From Antennarius striatus (taxonomy: Eukaryota; Chordata; Actinopteri; Lophiiformes; Antennariidae), in the NCBI RefSeq assembly GCF_040054535.1, contig NC_090796.1, positions 13,853,501 through 13,917,500 of the forward strand: 64,000 nucleotides of DNA, written 5' to 3'. The number at the start of each line of letters is the position of its first letter. The first letter of the stretch is position 1. Made by a program: the position numbers and the translations under genes. The notes under the pieces were generated by a model. It was not told the origin of the DNA. It did not search any database and saw nothing but the letters and a program-made list of their open reading frames with translations. This document shows positions 54,086 to 64,000 of the stretch, piece after piece.

Positions 54086-56331
54086 ATGGCGAGAAATTTT
54101 CTTCGTTCTTCAAGCCAAAGTTTGAAGTTCAGGAAAGCTTGTTCCGATCTGCTCGCAGATATTTTAATTAATCTCAACAATGAAAACAAAGATCACCTCA
54201 ACAATTTATCAGAATGCAGTGGAAACTTCAAAGATGAAAGAATAATTGGTAAGCAAGGTTTTCTATACAATGTATCGCTCAGACCACAAACTGGCTGTTT
54301 GTAAGTAGCTTGTTTTGAAAATGTATGACGTCAGAACACATCGACAATCTATTGTTTGTAATCTGTGATTTTATGTCGTTAAAAACACGCATCGATCAAT
54401 TTAAAATTAAATTTTAAATTTTACATTTTAAATTTTAATTTTCTTGTGTCTGACACACACAGCTGTGTTAATCATTACAGCTCGATTAGCAGCTGTTCCC
54501 TGTTTTTATTATCATTTTAAGTTTCTTTATAATGGAAACTGCACAATTCTGTACCATCTTTAAAGTGACTGGTCAATTGTAATATTTTCTAATAATAAAA
54601 ATAGTCACTACATCTTCATATGACCATCCAGAGAAGTATTTATACGTGGTAATTTGTAGGTTTTTTGTTTTTTTTTCATTGCCAGAATTTCCAGTTAGTA
54701 TGATTGCTTATATAAATTGAGATGCCATTATTTAATTGCATTGATCCCATTTTGCAGAATAAGATAGATTTGTGTGCCCAGACACATATAATGCCTTACC
54801 AGCTCCATTCTTCATGCATTTAATTTGCTGTAACATCCAACATCCTGCATTCCTCTCTGATGTAACAGAATACATCCTCCTGATGGCCAAAGAACTGGCT
54901 CTTGATTTACTGACTGGTTACCAGGCCATTGAATTACTTCAAAGGTGAGAGAAAGAAGCAAATTTGCCTCTCCCTACAGCACCAAGAATTTGCTACACCA
55001 TCATGTACACAATTATCTCTCCCAGGTTCATGGTGAAGCACCTCTCGGATTTGTTGGCGATGCAAACGCCTCAAGATGTCGCCGCCGATCCACCGTTGGG
55101 TCAGGTGGATGACGTATTTGAGAAGTTCAAGGAGAAATTTCCCCTTGTCATATTTTCTTGTCTGCAACTTGCAAGCAAAATGTCTTTGCACAGTGAAGTA
55201 AGTTCTCTAATGCAAAAATTAATACCTGCGATGACCGTGTGATTAAAAAATGGATGTAAAGTTTACTCCTATCATTTTTCTTTTCAAATATCTTTCTAGA
55301 TTATCAACAACGACACTGCTGTACAATTCCTGCATTCAGTCGGCTTTAGTGTCTCCAAGCAGACTCTCCTGGAATCAGAGCTGATGGTCTTAAAAGGCCT
55401 TGAATTCAGACTAAATGTCCCAAACCCACTGACTTATGTGGAAACTCTTTTGGAGGTTTTTGGTATGACATACTCTACAGATCTACTAATATCAAGAAAG
55501 CCCAGTCCCGGTCCAGATGTACTGACTCTGATCCAACTTTTGCAGGACATAACGAACCGTCCATCGCTGTGGATCGGCTCCACCGTCTCTGCTGCCACGT
55601 TCTCCAGTTTGTCAGCCTGCAGAGAACGGCCATCTATGACTCCTTGTTGGTGACGACAACTCAGTGTGTCAACCCGTCTAGAGAACAGAGGTAACATTTA
55701 GTGAAATCATTCATCGTGGGATCACATTTGTTATCGCCACAGTTGTTGTTGCCTAGGAAGACCATGAATTGACTTTTTAGTGGTGTTATTGATCTGTAGG
55801 CCACTAGAGGGCAGCAGAGAGCAGCTCAGCCTTGCCTTATGGCTCAGGCCTGTGAGAATATCTGTTCAACATGGTGCTGGACATATAGAATAATTTCTAA
55901 ATGTTTATCATATTTGCTATACAGTTGGGTTTCTTTCTTGTATTGACAGAGAGAAGTTTGTGACGGTGACTGAAGACTACATGCTTCTTGGTGTTGGAGT
56001 AATCGCTGTGGCTTCATTCATTCTCTATGGCAGAAAATGGGAGCAGGTGAAGCAAACGGTTTATTTTCTGCTCTATATAGATGTATATTGTATGTACATC
56101 TGTGTTCAGAGCCTTAATGTCACCCACTAGCAACAAGCTGTAAAATTAAAAAAAAACGAAACTAAAATCAGTTTATGTTGTATCAGACGGTTTATGTTGA
56201 TCCCAGCTTTATTTTCTGCTTTGCAGGTTGTAGAGGAACTGAGTCACATCACAGGAATCTCCAGCAGGAGCATCACAGACTTTGCTCACGTGACGTTAAA
56301 CCACATCGTTAGAAAGCCGGTTCTCCCGTAG
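54086..56331 (+). CDS. cntd1: Cyclin N-terminal domain-containing protein 1
   Basis: CNTD1 is a cyclin-like protein needed in meiosis to mature crossover intermediates (mouse; the worm relative is COSA-1). Coding exons: 54086-54248, 54869-54944, 55026-55197, 55300-55462, 55546-55690, 55950-56046 and 56227-56331. Phases match and give 306 aa (human about 330). The cyclin-box-like core covers about residues 55-195: EYILLMAKELALDLLTGYQAIELLQRFM, then KFKEKFPLVIFSCLQLASK, LHSVGFSVSKQTLLESEL and MVLKGLEFRLNVPNPLTYVE. The C-terminal part has EDYMLLGVGVIAVASFILYG, hydrophobic but probably a buried helix rather than a membrane span. The protein ends at RKPVLP, shorter than the human tail. The start codon is the first ATG of the open frame, in context TAAATGG. 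Confidence 0.92.
55801..55814 (+). promoter_or_regulatory. CTCF-like motif (full consensus match)
   Basis: CCACTAGAGGGCAG fits the CTCF core CCASYAGRKGGCRS at all 14 positions. It lies in cntd1 intron 5. Similar words also occur inside some fish repeats, so occupancy needs data. Confidence 0.4.
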
Positions 56332-56426
56332 TCCCGACCGGAACCCGAGACGCAGCTGTTTACTCCTACTGTATGGTTAAGGTTGTTGTCTGTTAAATGC
56401 AACACATATGTTCCTAAATGATATGG

Positions 56427-56432
56427 ATTAAA
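56427..56432 (+). terminator. Polyadenylation signal of cntd1
   Basis: The ATTAAA variant signal lies 96 bases after the stop codon. No closer AATAAA was found. Confidence 0.45.
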
Positions 56433-58572
56433 ACAAAGCGCCATCTGTTCCTCAGACACCTCATGTAATGACTGAGCCCGTCACTATAGAGTTGTGTGTT
56501 CAGACGAACCTCCGGTCTCAGATCCGTTTCACGAGTTTATGAAGACGGGATCTGCATCCTCCAGCTCTCTGGTGTGTGTGTGTGTGTGTGGGGGGGTGCT
56601 AATTAGTGCCATAGGTCAAGGCAATTGCTTCCACATATCAAAGCAATGGCTGATTGGTCAATATATTTATAGAGGTCGTTATTCAGCTGCAGCTCTCGAG
56701 AGCTAACAGTTTAGAGCTCTGGATTCATGTCTGACCGGATCCCAGCGGACACCTCCACGCTGAACGTAACCTCTCATTAGAAAGTCATTCCCTCCCGATT
56801 CTGCGGTCGGGGTCAGTCTAGATTCTGTGCAGCAGTTTGCCAAATGATTTAAGTAAAAGCGAATGCCTGAGGTTGTATCGTTACCCGGGTAACGGGCAAG
56901 GGAGGTGTCACCTGTGAAGCTCAGGAGAGCAATAACCAGAAGGTCAATACTGCAACCGCTTCTCAGAGATTACACAGTTCACCGATGCTCGCCTCAAACA
57001 GGAGGAAGTGGGACATAAATGTCGCCATTATGTAAAGCAAATTTCTTTATTTTGTCCATCGGGTCTCAGCTCACCTGTACCTGTCCTGTCATCATCCAAT
57101 CAGACGCTTGTGACCGACGGGAAGACGTCCAGAGTCTCATCTTCATCTACGGAATCTATGATTTCCTGGATGTTTGTTTTGTGGCAGAGATGTTTCATCT
57201 TGTTCTCTCCTTTTTGTGTTGGCTTCCTGGGGGGGGGGGGGTAGGGGGGAAGGGATCCGTTTGATACCTCGACCCCTCACATGCTCAGGCCTGCTCTCCT
57301 GCTCTGATGCGGCCATGTTCCCTGTTTGACTTGGAGAAGGAGACGAACCCAAAAGAAACGGGAGTCGCAGTGAAAACAGGGAGGATGTATGAAAAGTAAG
57401 CAGCTCCAAAAAAACTCCCCCAAAAAAACCTTTAAACAAGCACCGAGTAATGAGGACTCTGGACGGTCGTGTTCTGGACCTGCAGAGCAAAATATCCCCT
57501 CAATAACTGACATCTGGACCCCCGGGGGGGGGCTTTTCCTCTGTGGGGAATCTTTGAAGTCGTTGCCAGCTCTGCAGTCAAGCTCTGGGTTCCACTAAAG
57601 GGGAGACATTGAACCTTTATTCCAGACAAAGCACTTTCCCTCTGAGCTTGGGGGGGGTGTGTGTGTGTGTGGAGGAGTGGGGTGGGGAGGTATCTGGAGG
57701 TGGGGAGAATAAAGGTTCTGGAGTGCATCTTGAAAGAAACAAAGAGGATTGTCGACTCCTGCCTCAATGTCAGCCGGTGGATCTTCTAATACTGAATGGC
57801 GCAAATCGACAGGTGTGAAGTAATCCCACACCAGAGGGAGGGGTGGCGGTGTGTGTGTGTGATTGGGGCGGAGGGGGGGGGGGGGTAACCTGTCAGGGTA
57901 AGGCGTCTCGTTGCATCAAGGAACCTTTCAACTGTGAGTTTTATTATAATTTATTCAACATTGAAAACAAGAATAAATATAGTGTCAAAGTGGATTATTA
58001 AATTACAGTGAGAAAAATTACTTAAATGTGTGGAGATGTAGTTTTAAATTGAATTCATACATGCCCCCCCCCCCCCAAAAAAAAGCATTCATGAAAATCA
58101 GTTGATTTTATAATGGAGAGGAAAACATTTTGTTGACTCGACCTTTAGACGGATCGATGATAAGGCTGCCCCCCCCCCACCACACACACACATTTATGAC
58201 ACCTGTCTGTGTTGTATTTTATTCCAGTTTCGCTCTGATGAAGTCCTTATATGGACGTCCTGTTAAATCACAAATGACCAATCAGCTCTTGCAGGATATG
58301 CCCCTCCAAAAAATACCTGGACAATAAAGTTACATGAATTTGTTCATCCTTTAAAATTGCAGCAGGAAAACTTTGTTTAAAACACTCACCGATAATAATA
58401 CTTCATGTTTAGTGTGTTGATGGGATTTTCTATTATTAATCTGAGTCTAAAAAGTTACTCAGATTAAAAATGAATGTGGTGGAGCAAAAAGAAGGTGTAG
58501 AAAATGAAAAAGTTGTAATAAAGAGGTAAGAAAGGTCTCTCGGATAAAAACTCTGTGCTCTTCTGGTCTGAA

Positions 58573-58614
58573 TTGGGGTGGTTGTGGGGGGGGGGGTGGG
58601 GGGGTGGGAGGGTG
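58573..58614 (+). repeat. G-rich tract with quadruplex potential
   Basis: Runs of 11, 7 and 3 or more G are separated by single T or short spacers, so four G-tracts can be drawn in many ways. It is a low-complexity repeat. Confidence 0.7.
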
Positions 58615-59689
58615 ACATCTGTGCAAGATGAGCTGGACCTTCAGGAGATTAGCAGAAGATCCGGGGCCAGGGTTTATTGAGTCACTTATCCGGCTCCCCA
58701 CGACGCTTATGATCTCCATTAATCTCACCTCCGATTGCCGCCTGTTCGGGGAACACACACACACACACACACATTGGTTCCATTTTTGTAGGTCCAGACG
58801 AAGGGGAAAATAAAAGGGAAGAGCGAGACAGAGGAAGCTCTGGCAGGATTTGATTCAGCGCCGGTGGAAGTGTGTTTGTGTGTGTGAACACCTCTTCCAT
58901 CACCCTCACAGGAGCCCTGCACCAAAGCCGGTTTCCAGGGCCTCCCTGAAGTATTTCTCATCACTATTTGCAGAGAAGGAACCTCCTTAAAGTACAAATA
59001 TGCCCTTTGGCGCTTTGTTGTGTTTTCCTACCAAAGGATATATTTGGTTGCATCACTTTACAAACTGAGATGTATGATGTTTACGTCTTAATCCTGGCAT
59101 GTGTCAAATGTAGCATCAAGGGATTACCCCCACCACCACCACCACCACCTCATCTAGACTGGCTGAGAAGGGTTTACACCGTCGCAGCACACGGAATTAA
59201 CATATATTACATTATGAACAGTAAATTTACCAAAGGATGGGAACTGAAATATTGATTTAATATCGTTGTGCATGTTTAAAAAAAAAGTTGAAGGACATAT
59301 ACGGACCAAACATAAAAAAGTGGATAAAGACTGAGCAGAATTTTTCATTTAGTGACCCTGAGTCTCTTTATAGATACACAGTACTTCCTGTTAATGAACA
59401 CCGGTTGTGAAATCAATCACAGGATGATAGAGTAAATAGATTACAGATAATCCCAGTTAATTATGTCATCATTCAGTGGATAATGGGAATTATTGTTTTT
59501 AGATTTTAAAAAAAGAACATTTACAATGCAACCATTCCCAACAACCTTCCAAATATATTTTACATTAATTCTGAAATTTATAAGGACCAATTCATCTCAA
59601 ATCACTCATCTCTTCTTGTTTTCCTCTCCATGTCATTGATTCCAAACAGATCACAAAATCTAGTTTGATTTTCAGAAGATTTCAAATTT

Positions 59690-59930
59690 CAGTCACGAGT
59701 CACCTGACTTGAACTCCACAGAAGAACGGAGATGGTTTCGCATGAAAAATCCAGGAATATTCCAAAAAAAAAAAATACAGATTTTCATCCTCAAGGAATG
59801 GGCTAAGATTCATCTGGAACACCATCAGAAGCAGATTTGTGGCTTGGCGTCAGGTCTGCATCAGGAAGTAGCTGCTAAAGGGCCTCTGGAGGTGTTTGTC
59901 ATTCAGGGATGAATCATTTAAAGATATATT
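59690..59930 (+). mobile_element. Decayed Tc1-like transposase C-terminus
   Basis: The plus strand reads SPDLNSTEERRWF, then LKEWAKIHLEHHQKQICG and LHQEVAAKG. Tc1-like transposases of fish end with SPDLNPIE..., EWAKIPxEHCQKLV and a final AKG block, so order and spacing match. An A-run (59765-59776) and substitutions disrupt it. Terminal inverted repeats were not found. Confidence 0.6.
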
Positions 59931-60580
59931 AGAACACTTCTGGAGTTATTTGTGTCATACATGATACAAACTGTATGATTTTTGAACTGGGGGGGGGGGG
60001 TGATGATCAGATAGGAAGAACACAAAGGCCCCAAATCTGGATTGTGAGCCCAAACACCTTGAGTTTAATGATGATACATGAAATACATGCATTTAAATGT
60101 CAGCTGCGGCTCATTGAGCTTGCATGGCACAGCTGAGCGTTGTGTTTAGTTAACCTTACAGCTAATTTAATGGCTGATGAGCCCGCAATTTTATTGACCG
60201 CCTGAGGAACAGATCAACATCACGTCTGGCTCTGGAGAACCTCTTCTCCATTTATCATTTTCCAAATGTCAAAAGCCGCCATGCAGGGGAGAGGGATTGA
60301 AGGTTGATTGGCAACGGCCTTGCTTCTATTGAATAATTATGAATGATTTAGGTATTAGTGCCTTCCTTCATAGTAAATAATTCAATCATCCTGCTATCAA
60401 CCCCCCACTGTGTGTCTGTTCCTGTTTTTCTGGATCTCACTGTAAAAATAAAACATAAATACCGGAATTACAGCCACGATAATAGACAATAATGATAATA
60501 AAAAAACACCCTAATCTTATTATGTTTATTTTTGCATGTTGGATTTTATTTTGTTTCCCCTCGTGTCGATCCGTGTTTCG
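59931..60580. other. Intergenic sequence without recognisable features
   Basis: AT-rich, with a G-run at 59989-60000. Nothing coding was seen. Confidence 0.5.
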
Positions 60581-61150
60581 ACTAGATTCCGTTTTATTTT
60601 GAAAAACCATACCGGAAACCTGATTTGCGGACGCTCCGTCTGACTTGACCAGTGAGAGGCAGGTCAGCGCTCCATGTTGCGGCGCTGCGTGGCACCGATC
60701 ACGGACGGGCTTTGCCGCACCGACACATGACTGAAGTTGTGGATGGCCCCGACACCTGGCGCGTTTGGCGGCCGAGAGAGAGCCGTCAGTCCGGGCACCG
60801 CTACCCGCAACGGGGACGAGCTTTCGCCGGCGTCCACCTCCTCCAGGGTGTCGCTATTCCGTGAACGTCTCCCGCATGCGGACTTACAGTGGCGGCTCTG
60901 ATCGGTGCGGTTAACGTCAGAGGCGCTCTGCTCCAGCTATTTCGGACCGGTTGGGAGTGTGCGGACTGTTTTCTTTCATTTTCTTTATCTGTTTTGTTTT
61001 TTTGCTTTTAATTTTTTTTTATCTATTTATTTATTTATTTATTTTTTGGATCGAGGATCCGATGCGGCAGACGCGGTACCGGAGCAACGGGAACCGAACG
61101 GGACGCGCGGATGTGATGCCAGAAAACACAAAGGTTCGAATCTAGAGAAG
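60580..61150 (+). promoter_or_regulatory. GC-rich block: possible promoter and first exon of the next gene
   Basis: This is the only strongly CpG-rich stretch in the last 7 kb (60620-60940 and 61055-61110, split by a T-rich run). It ends with a good donor, GAGAAG|GTAATC, at 61150/61151. A short frame starting at 61063 (MRQTRYRSNGNRTG) stops at 61144, before the donor, so the exon would be non-coding or carry a uORF. No protein family was recognised, and the gene body would lie beyond the window. Confidence 0.4.
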
Positions 61151-64000
61151 GTAATCTGTTGTTCTTCTGCAAAAAAAAAAGAAAAAAGAAAAAAAAAAAA
61201 AGAAAGAAAATAAAACACTTTCCGCTCCTTCTCAGCTGTTTGCATTCGAAAGTTTCGTTTTATTGCACCTTCAATAAAATGCGGGAGTCGGAGGCGTCGG
61301 GCTGCAGCAGCCGATTTCCAACACATGACGCCTTTATCCAAAGCGAAGCCCGGCCAGCCAATAAACCCCCCCAGTAGTGTTTAACGAGATAGACTCAGCC
61401 GCCCCTTTGTACACAATCTTTAACTGTTTTTGCAGTATCTATGGGAATGAAGTGTGCATGTTCTTTGACATTAGATGCGTTACAGTCATAATATTCATCT
61501 GATTTAAAGCAGAGGCCTTGCAATATCTTACATTCAAATGCATTTAAAGCATCTAGTTGTGCTTTCAGGTGAGCGGACAGGTAACACCTCTCCTGGACCG
61601 CCCACCCAAACAACAAGTGAATGGCTTTTATGTGCAGGAAGCTGTTGTTACTTGTTCCATGGCTTCAGGCCAGCACCTACCTCACTCTGCACAGCCTATT
61701 ATCTGACATCTGGTCCTTCTCCACACAGACTTATGTGCTAATAGTATGTTTCAACAAAGGCTGTTAATCTGTGTAATGCCCGTTGTTTGGAGGGGGAAAA
61801 CACTTATTTCCCTATGATCATGATTCATTCAGGGTTTAGATGGCGGAAGTCTGCTTGTGATGGGTGAACGTGACCAGACGTGAAAGCCTCGGCGCTTGTT
61901 TCAGATGTTTTTGCGGTTAGGATTCAACAAGGTGCATATTTGTCAAATGGAGAAATTGTGTGTGTGTTTTTTTTTTTTCTTCTTCTTTTTTTTAAGGGCA
62001 TGGCTCTCAGTAGCTTTTACGCCTCTCGAGCCTTGACTTTATAATAACCGGAGAAGGAACTGTGATGAAGCGTTTATCAGGAAAATAGGTCTGCAGATGG
62101 GGTTGGGTTTGGGCTTCGGCGCTCATGGTTTTTGTATGAGGCTGGAGACGAACTGCTGCCTCGCTGTACTTTTTTTTTTTTTTTAAAGTTCTCGGCTGTC
62201 AGCTCAGCTCGTCACGGATAAAAAGACAGTCATCCTCAAAGCGTTCTCTCATCACATCGCCGACACGGAGGGAGGGGAGCGTTCGCTTCTCTTCCTGACA
62301 CACATCTGAGTTCACACTATGTGGAGGATTTTTCCATTACCAGATCACCAAGCTGCTCTTCTCCTGGAAGATCAACCTGGTTTTTTTTTGTCTCCCAGCG
62401 CTTGACAGGATCCTGTTGTCTTCAGTCACCGACAGGTCAAAGGTCGCCACAAAGAGCTTCTGCTGTTGCTCCTGTTGCCATGGCTTTTTCAGCTGAACAT
62501 TTGGAAACTCGCATCACCGGCAGTACTAGCCAAATCCTGACTGCAGTCATTATTTGATTAAGTATGACGCCGTTTAAGTGGAATTGTCAGAAATTCAATT
62601 CGTACAGATCGTGACATCTCAGTTTTGGATCCCTCCGGTCAATCCCAATTAGAAACGTCTGCTCGAAATCACTAAATCTTATTGATATTCATAATTTGGT
62701 TTCAGGAGGTAATCGCCCCGCTGGATGCCTTGGGTTTGGCGTTCCTATTTGTTTTCATGGCATGTATTGATTTATATGAGCCGTGTCCGTTCTCAGATAT
62801 AGTTGTCATGGCGTTACTGAGGTGTGGACGCGCCTGTTCAAGCAGTAAACGCCTGTTATCAATGTGTGTGTGTGTGTGTGTGTTGTAAAGATGCATCGAC
62901 TCGTTTTTGTATTTGCATTAGCGTTAGCAATCTACATTCTTTCATTTGATTTTTGACACAGTTTATGACGATTTGGTGAACTGTGACTTGTTTGCTTTTC
63001 CAATTTGGAACTGGTTTTGAAGCCCAACCCTGTTTATAAGTTTTACACACTGTTGGATCGTAAAGACTGTCACCTAATCCCAGGGGAGGATCATTCTTTT
63101 TCCATTGGTTACCCTCGAAATCAAGAAAATGACCAATCAGGACCAGTCATGACCTTAGAAAAGACAAATTATAGGATGTTGTCTTAAAAATAACATTTAA
63201 TGCATTGAATTACGGTTATCTCTCTATCTAAATGTCACCAGCAGCTGTTTGCAGACAACTTTCCTTCCACAGCTTGGACTAAATATACATACAGTGCATT
63301 TCGCCGTGCTTTATACTCTTTAAAGTGGTTGGAGTTAGTTAACAGACGCTGCAGCAGCGTTTGATCGCCGCTTCAAATATGAACACGTCTGTTGTTTAAT
63401 GAGGCAGAGCTGCTCTTTTTTTTTTCGTGAGCGTCCATGACCGAGCCAGACGTCTTTGGATGTCGCTCTCTGAATCCTATCGGGTCTGAAAATGTGCAAA
63501 TGCATTCCGTACAGGAAATAAAGGTGTCGTCCTCCTGGGATGTTTTGATTAATTTCACAGAGTGTTGAGGGAAATGGCGCTCCACATGCAGAATTTAATG
63601 AGGGAAAATGCAGTCGAGGAAAACAGGAAAAAGCCTATTGGAAAATTTAATTTTATATGCATATGCGGTCGTATTTGTGTGCTTTGGTATGAATAGCGTC
63701 AGATCATCAGTTTCAGGGGAAAAGAAATGCAGTGTAAAGAGGATAGAAATTGATATTCTGCTCATAATTCATTCGCCTGTTGACCAGTAACTCCATTCTC
63801 AGCTCCAACAATGGGCATGCTGGTTGTCACGGCTGCAACAGCGTCACTGACGACACAGCGGCTTTAGCATGTTGAAAAACCTGAACAAAGACATTCCCGA
63901 TAAACTATAAAACACCAGAATTGCCTCATTTGGTGGGAACAACGGTGCACTGAACTCCTATAATGAGGGCCGGGTTCTACCCAAGCGTGGCCCTCGTTTC
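61151..64000. other. Distal region, no gene recognised
   Basis: Contains A-rich and T-rich runs (61170-61215, 61968-61995, 62169-62184) and a short (GT)n at 62862-62883. It may be the first intron of a gene starting near 61 kb. No coding exon was recognised. Confidence 0.45.

Larger units (their letters stand above)
56332..59640. other. Region downstream of cntd1, no gene recognised
   Basis: The cntd1 3' UTR probably ends after ATTAAA at 56427-56432. The rest has many homopolymer C and G runs (57228-57250, 57870-57885, 58064-58078, 58575-58611), (GT)n at 57655-57672 and (CA)n at 58752-58775. Open frames here are short and repeat-driven. No exon with homology was seen. Confidence 0.5.

Noticed and set aside
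60652-60864. 70-codon frame in the CpG-rich block
   Set aside because: It starts with GTG and has no recognisable domain; arises because stop codons are rare in GC-rich DNA.
61131-61142. GGTTCGAATC, resembling a tRNA T-loop / Pol III B box
   Set aside because: No pairing T-stem and no A box at the right distance; not a tRNA gene.

Overview
The window is genomic DNA from a vertebrate, most likely a ray-finned fish. The genes are spliced with canonical GT/AG junctions and their proteins are vertebrate orthologues. The non-coding DNA is rich in long (CA)n/(GT)n microsatellites and carries decayed Tc1/mariner-like relics, both typical of teleosts. I reconstructed five genes exon by exon from splice sites, reading phase and remembered human family sequences; no alignment was run.

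Layout: (1) 447-13814, + strand: an ARHGAP27-type Rho GTPase-activating protein, 17 coding exons, about 995 aa, SH3-WW-WW-WW-PH-RhoGAP. A phase-compatible alternative first exon lies at 6162-6236 inside intron 1. (2) 15115-18011, + strand: vps25, an ESCRT-II subunit, 6 exons, 174 aa. (3) 19895-50916, + strand: wnk4, a with-no-lysine kinase, 19 protein-coding exons plus a last exon that supplies only the stop codon, about 1491 aa, with a 13.7-kb first coding intron. (4) 52865-53683, - strand: coa3, a cytochrome c oxidase assembly factor, 2 exons, 99 aa. (5) 54086-56331, + strand: cntd1, a meiotic cyclin-like crossover factor, 7 exons, 306 aa. The last 7.7 kb (56332-64000) hold no recognisable coding exon. 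They contain a Tc1-like relic near 59.7-59.9 kb and a GC-rich block at 60.6-61.15 kb that may be the promoter and first exon of the next gene.

The order vps25-wnk4-coa3-cntd1, with coa3 inverted and head-to-head with cntd1, is the same as I recall for human 17q21. The block is therefore old conserved synteny rather than an operon-like system. The proteins do different jobs: Rho signalling and endocytosis, endosomal sorting, ion-transport kinase signalling, mitochondrial complex IV assembly and meiotic recombination. Shared regulation is plausible only for the coa3/cntd1 pair, whose start codons are 402 bp apart.

I found no evidence for a new multigene system. The most useful new observations are the alternative arhgap27 first exon; two consecutive wnk4 exons (13 and 14) preceded directly by (TG)n tracts, the second being frame-neutral; the wnk4 stop codon created exactly at the last splice junction; and intact regulatory motifs in wnk4 (KLHL3 degron, RFxV, three RRxS sites, PP1 site).
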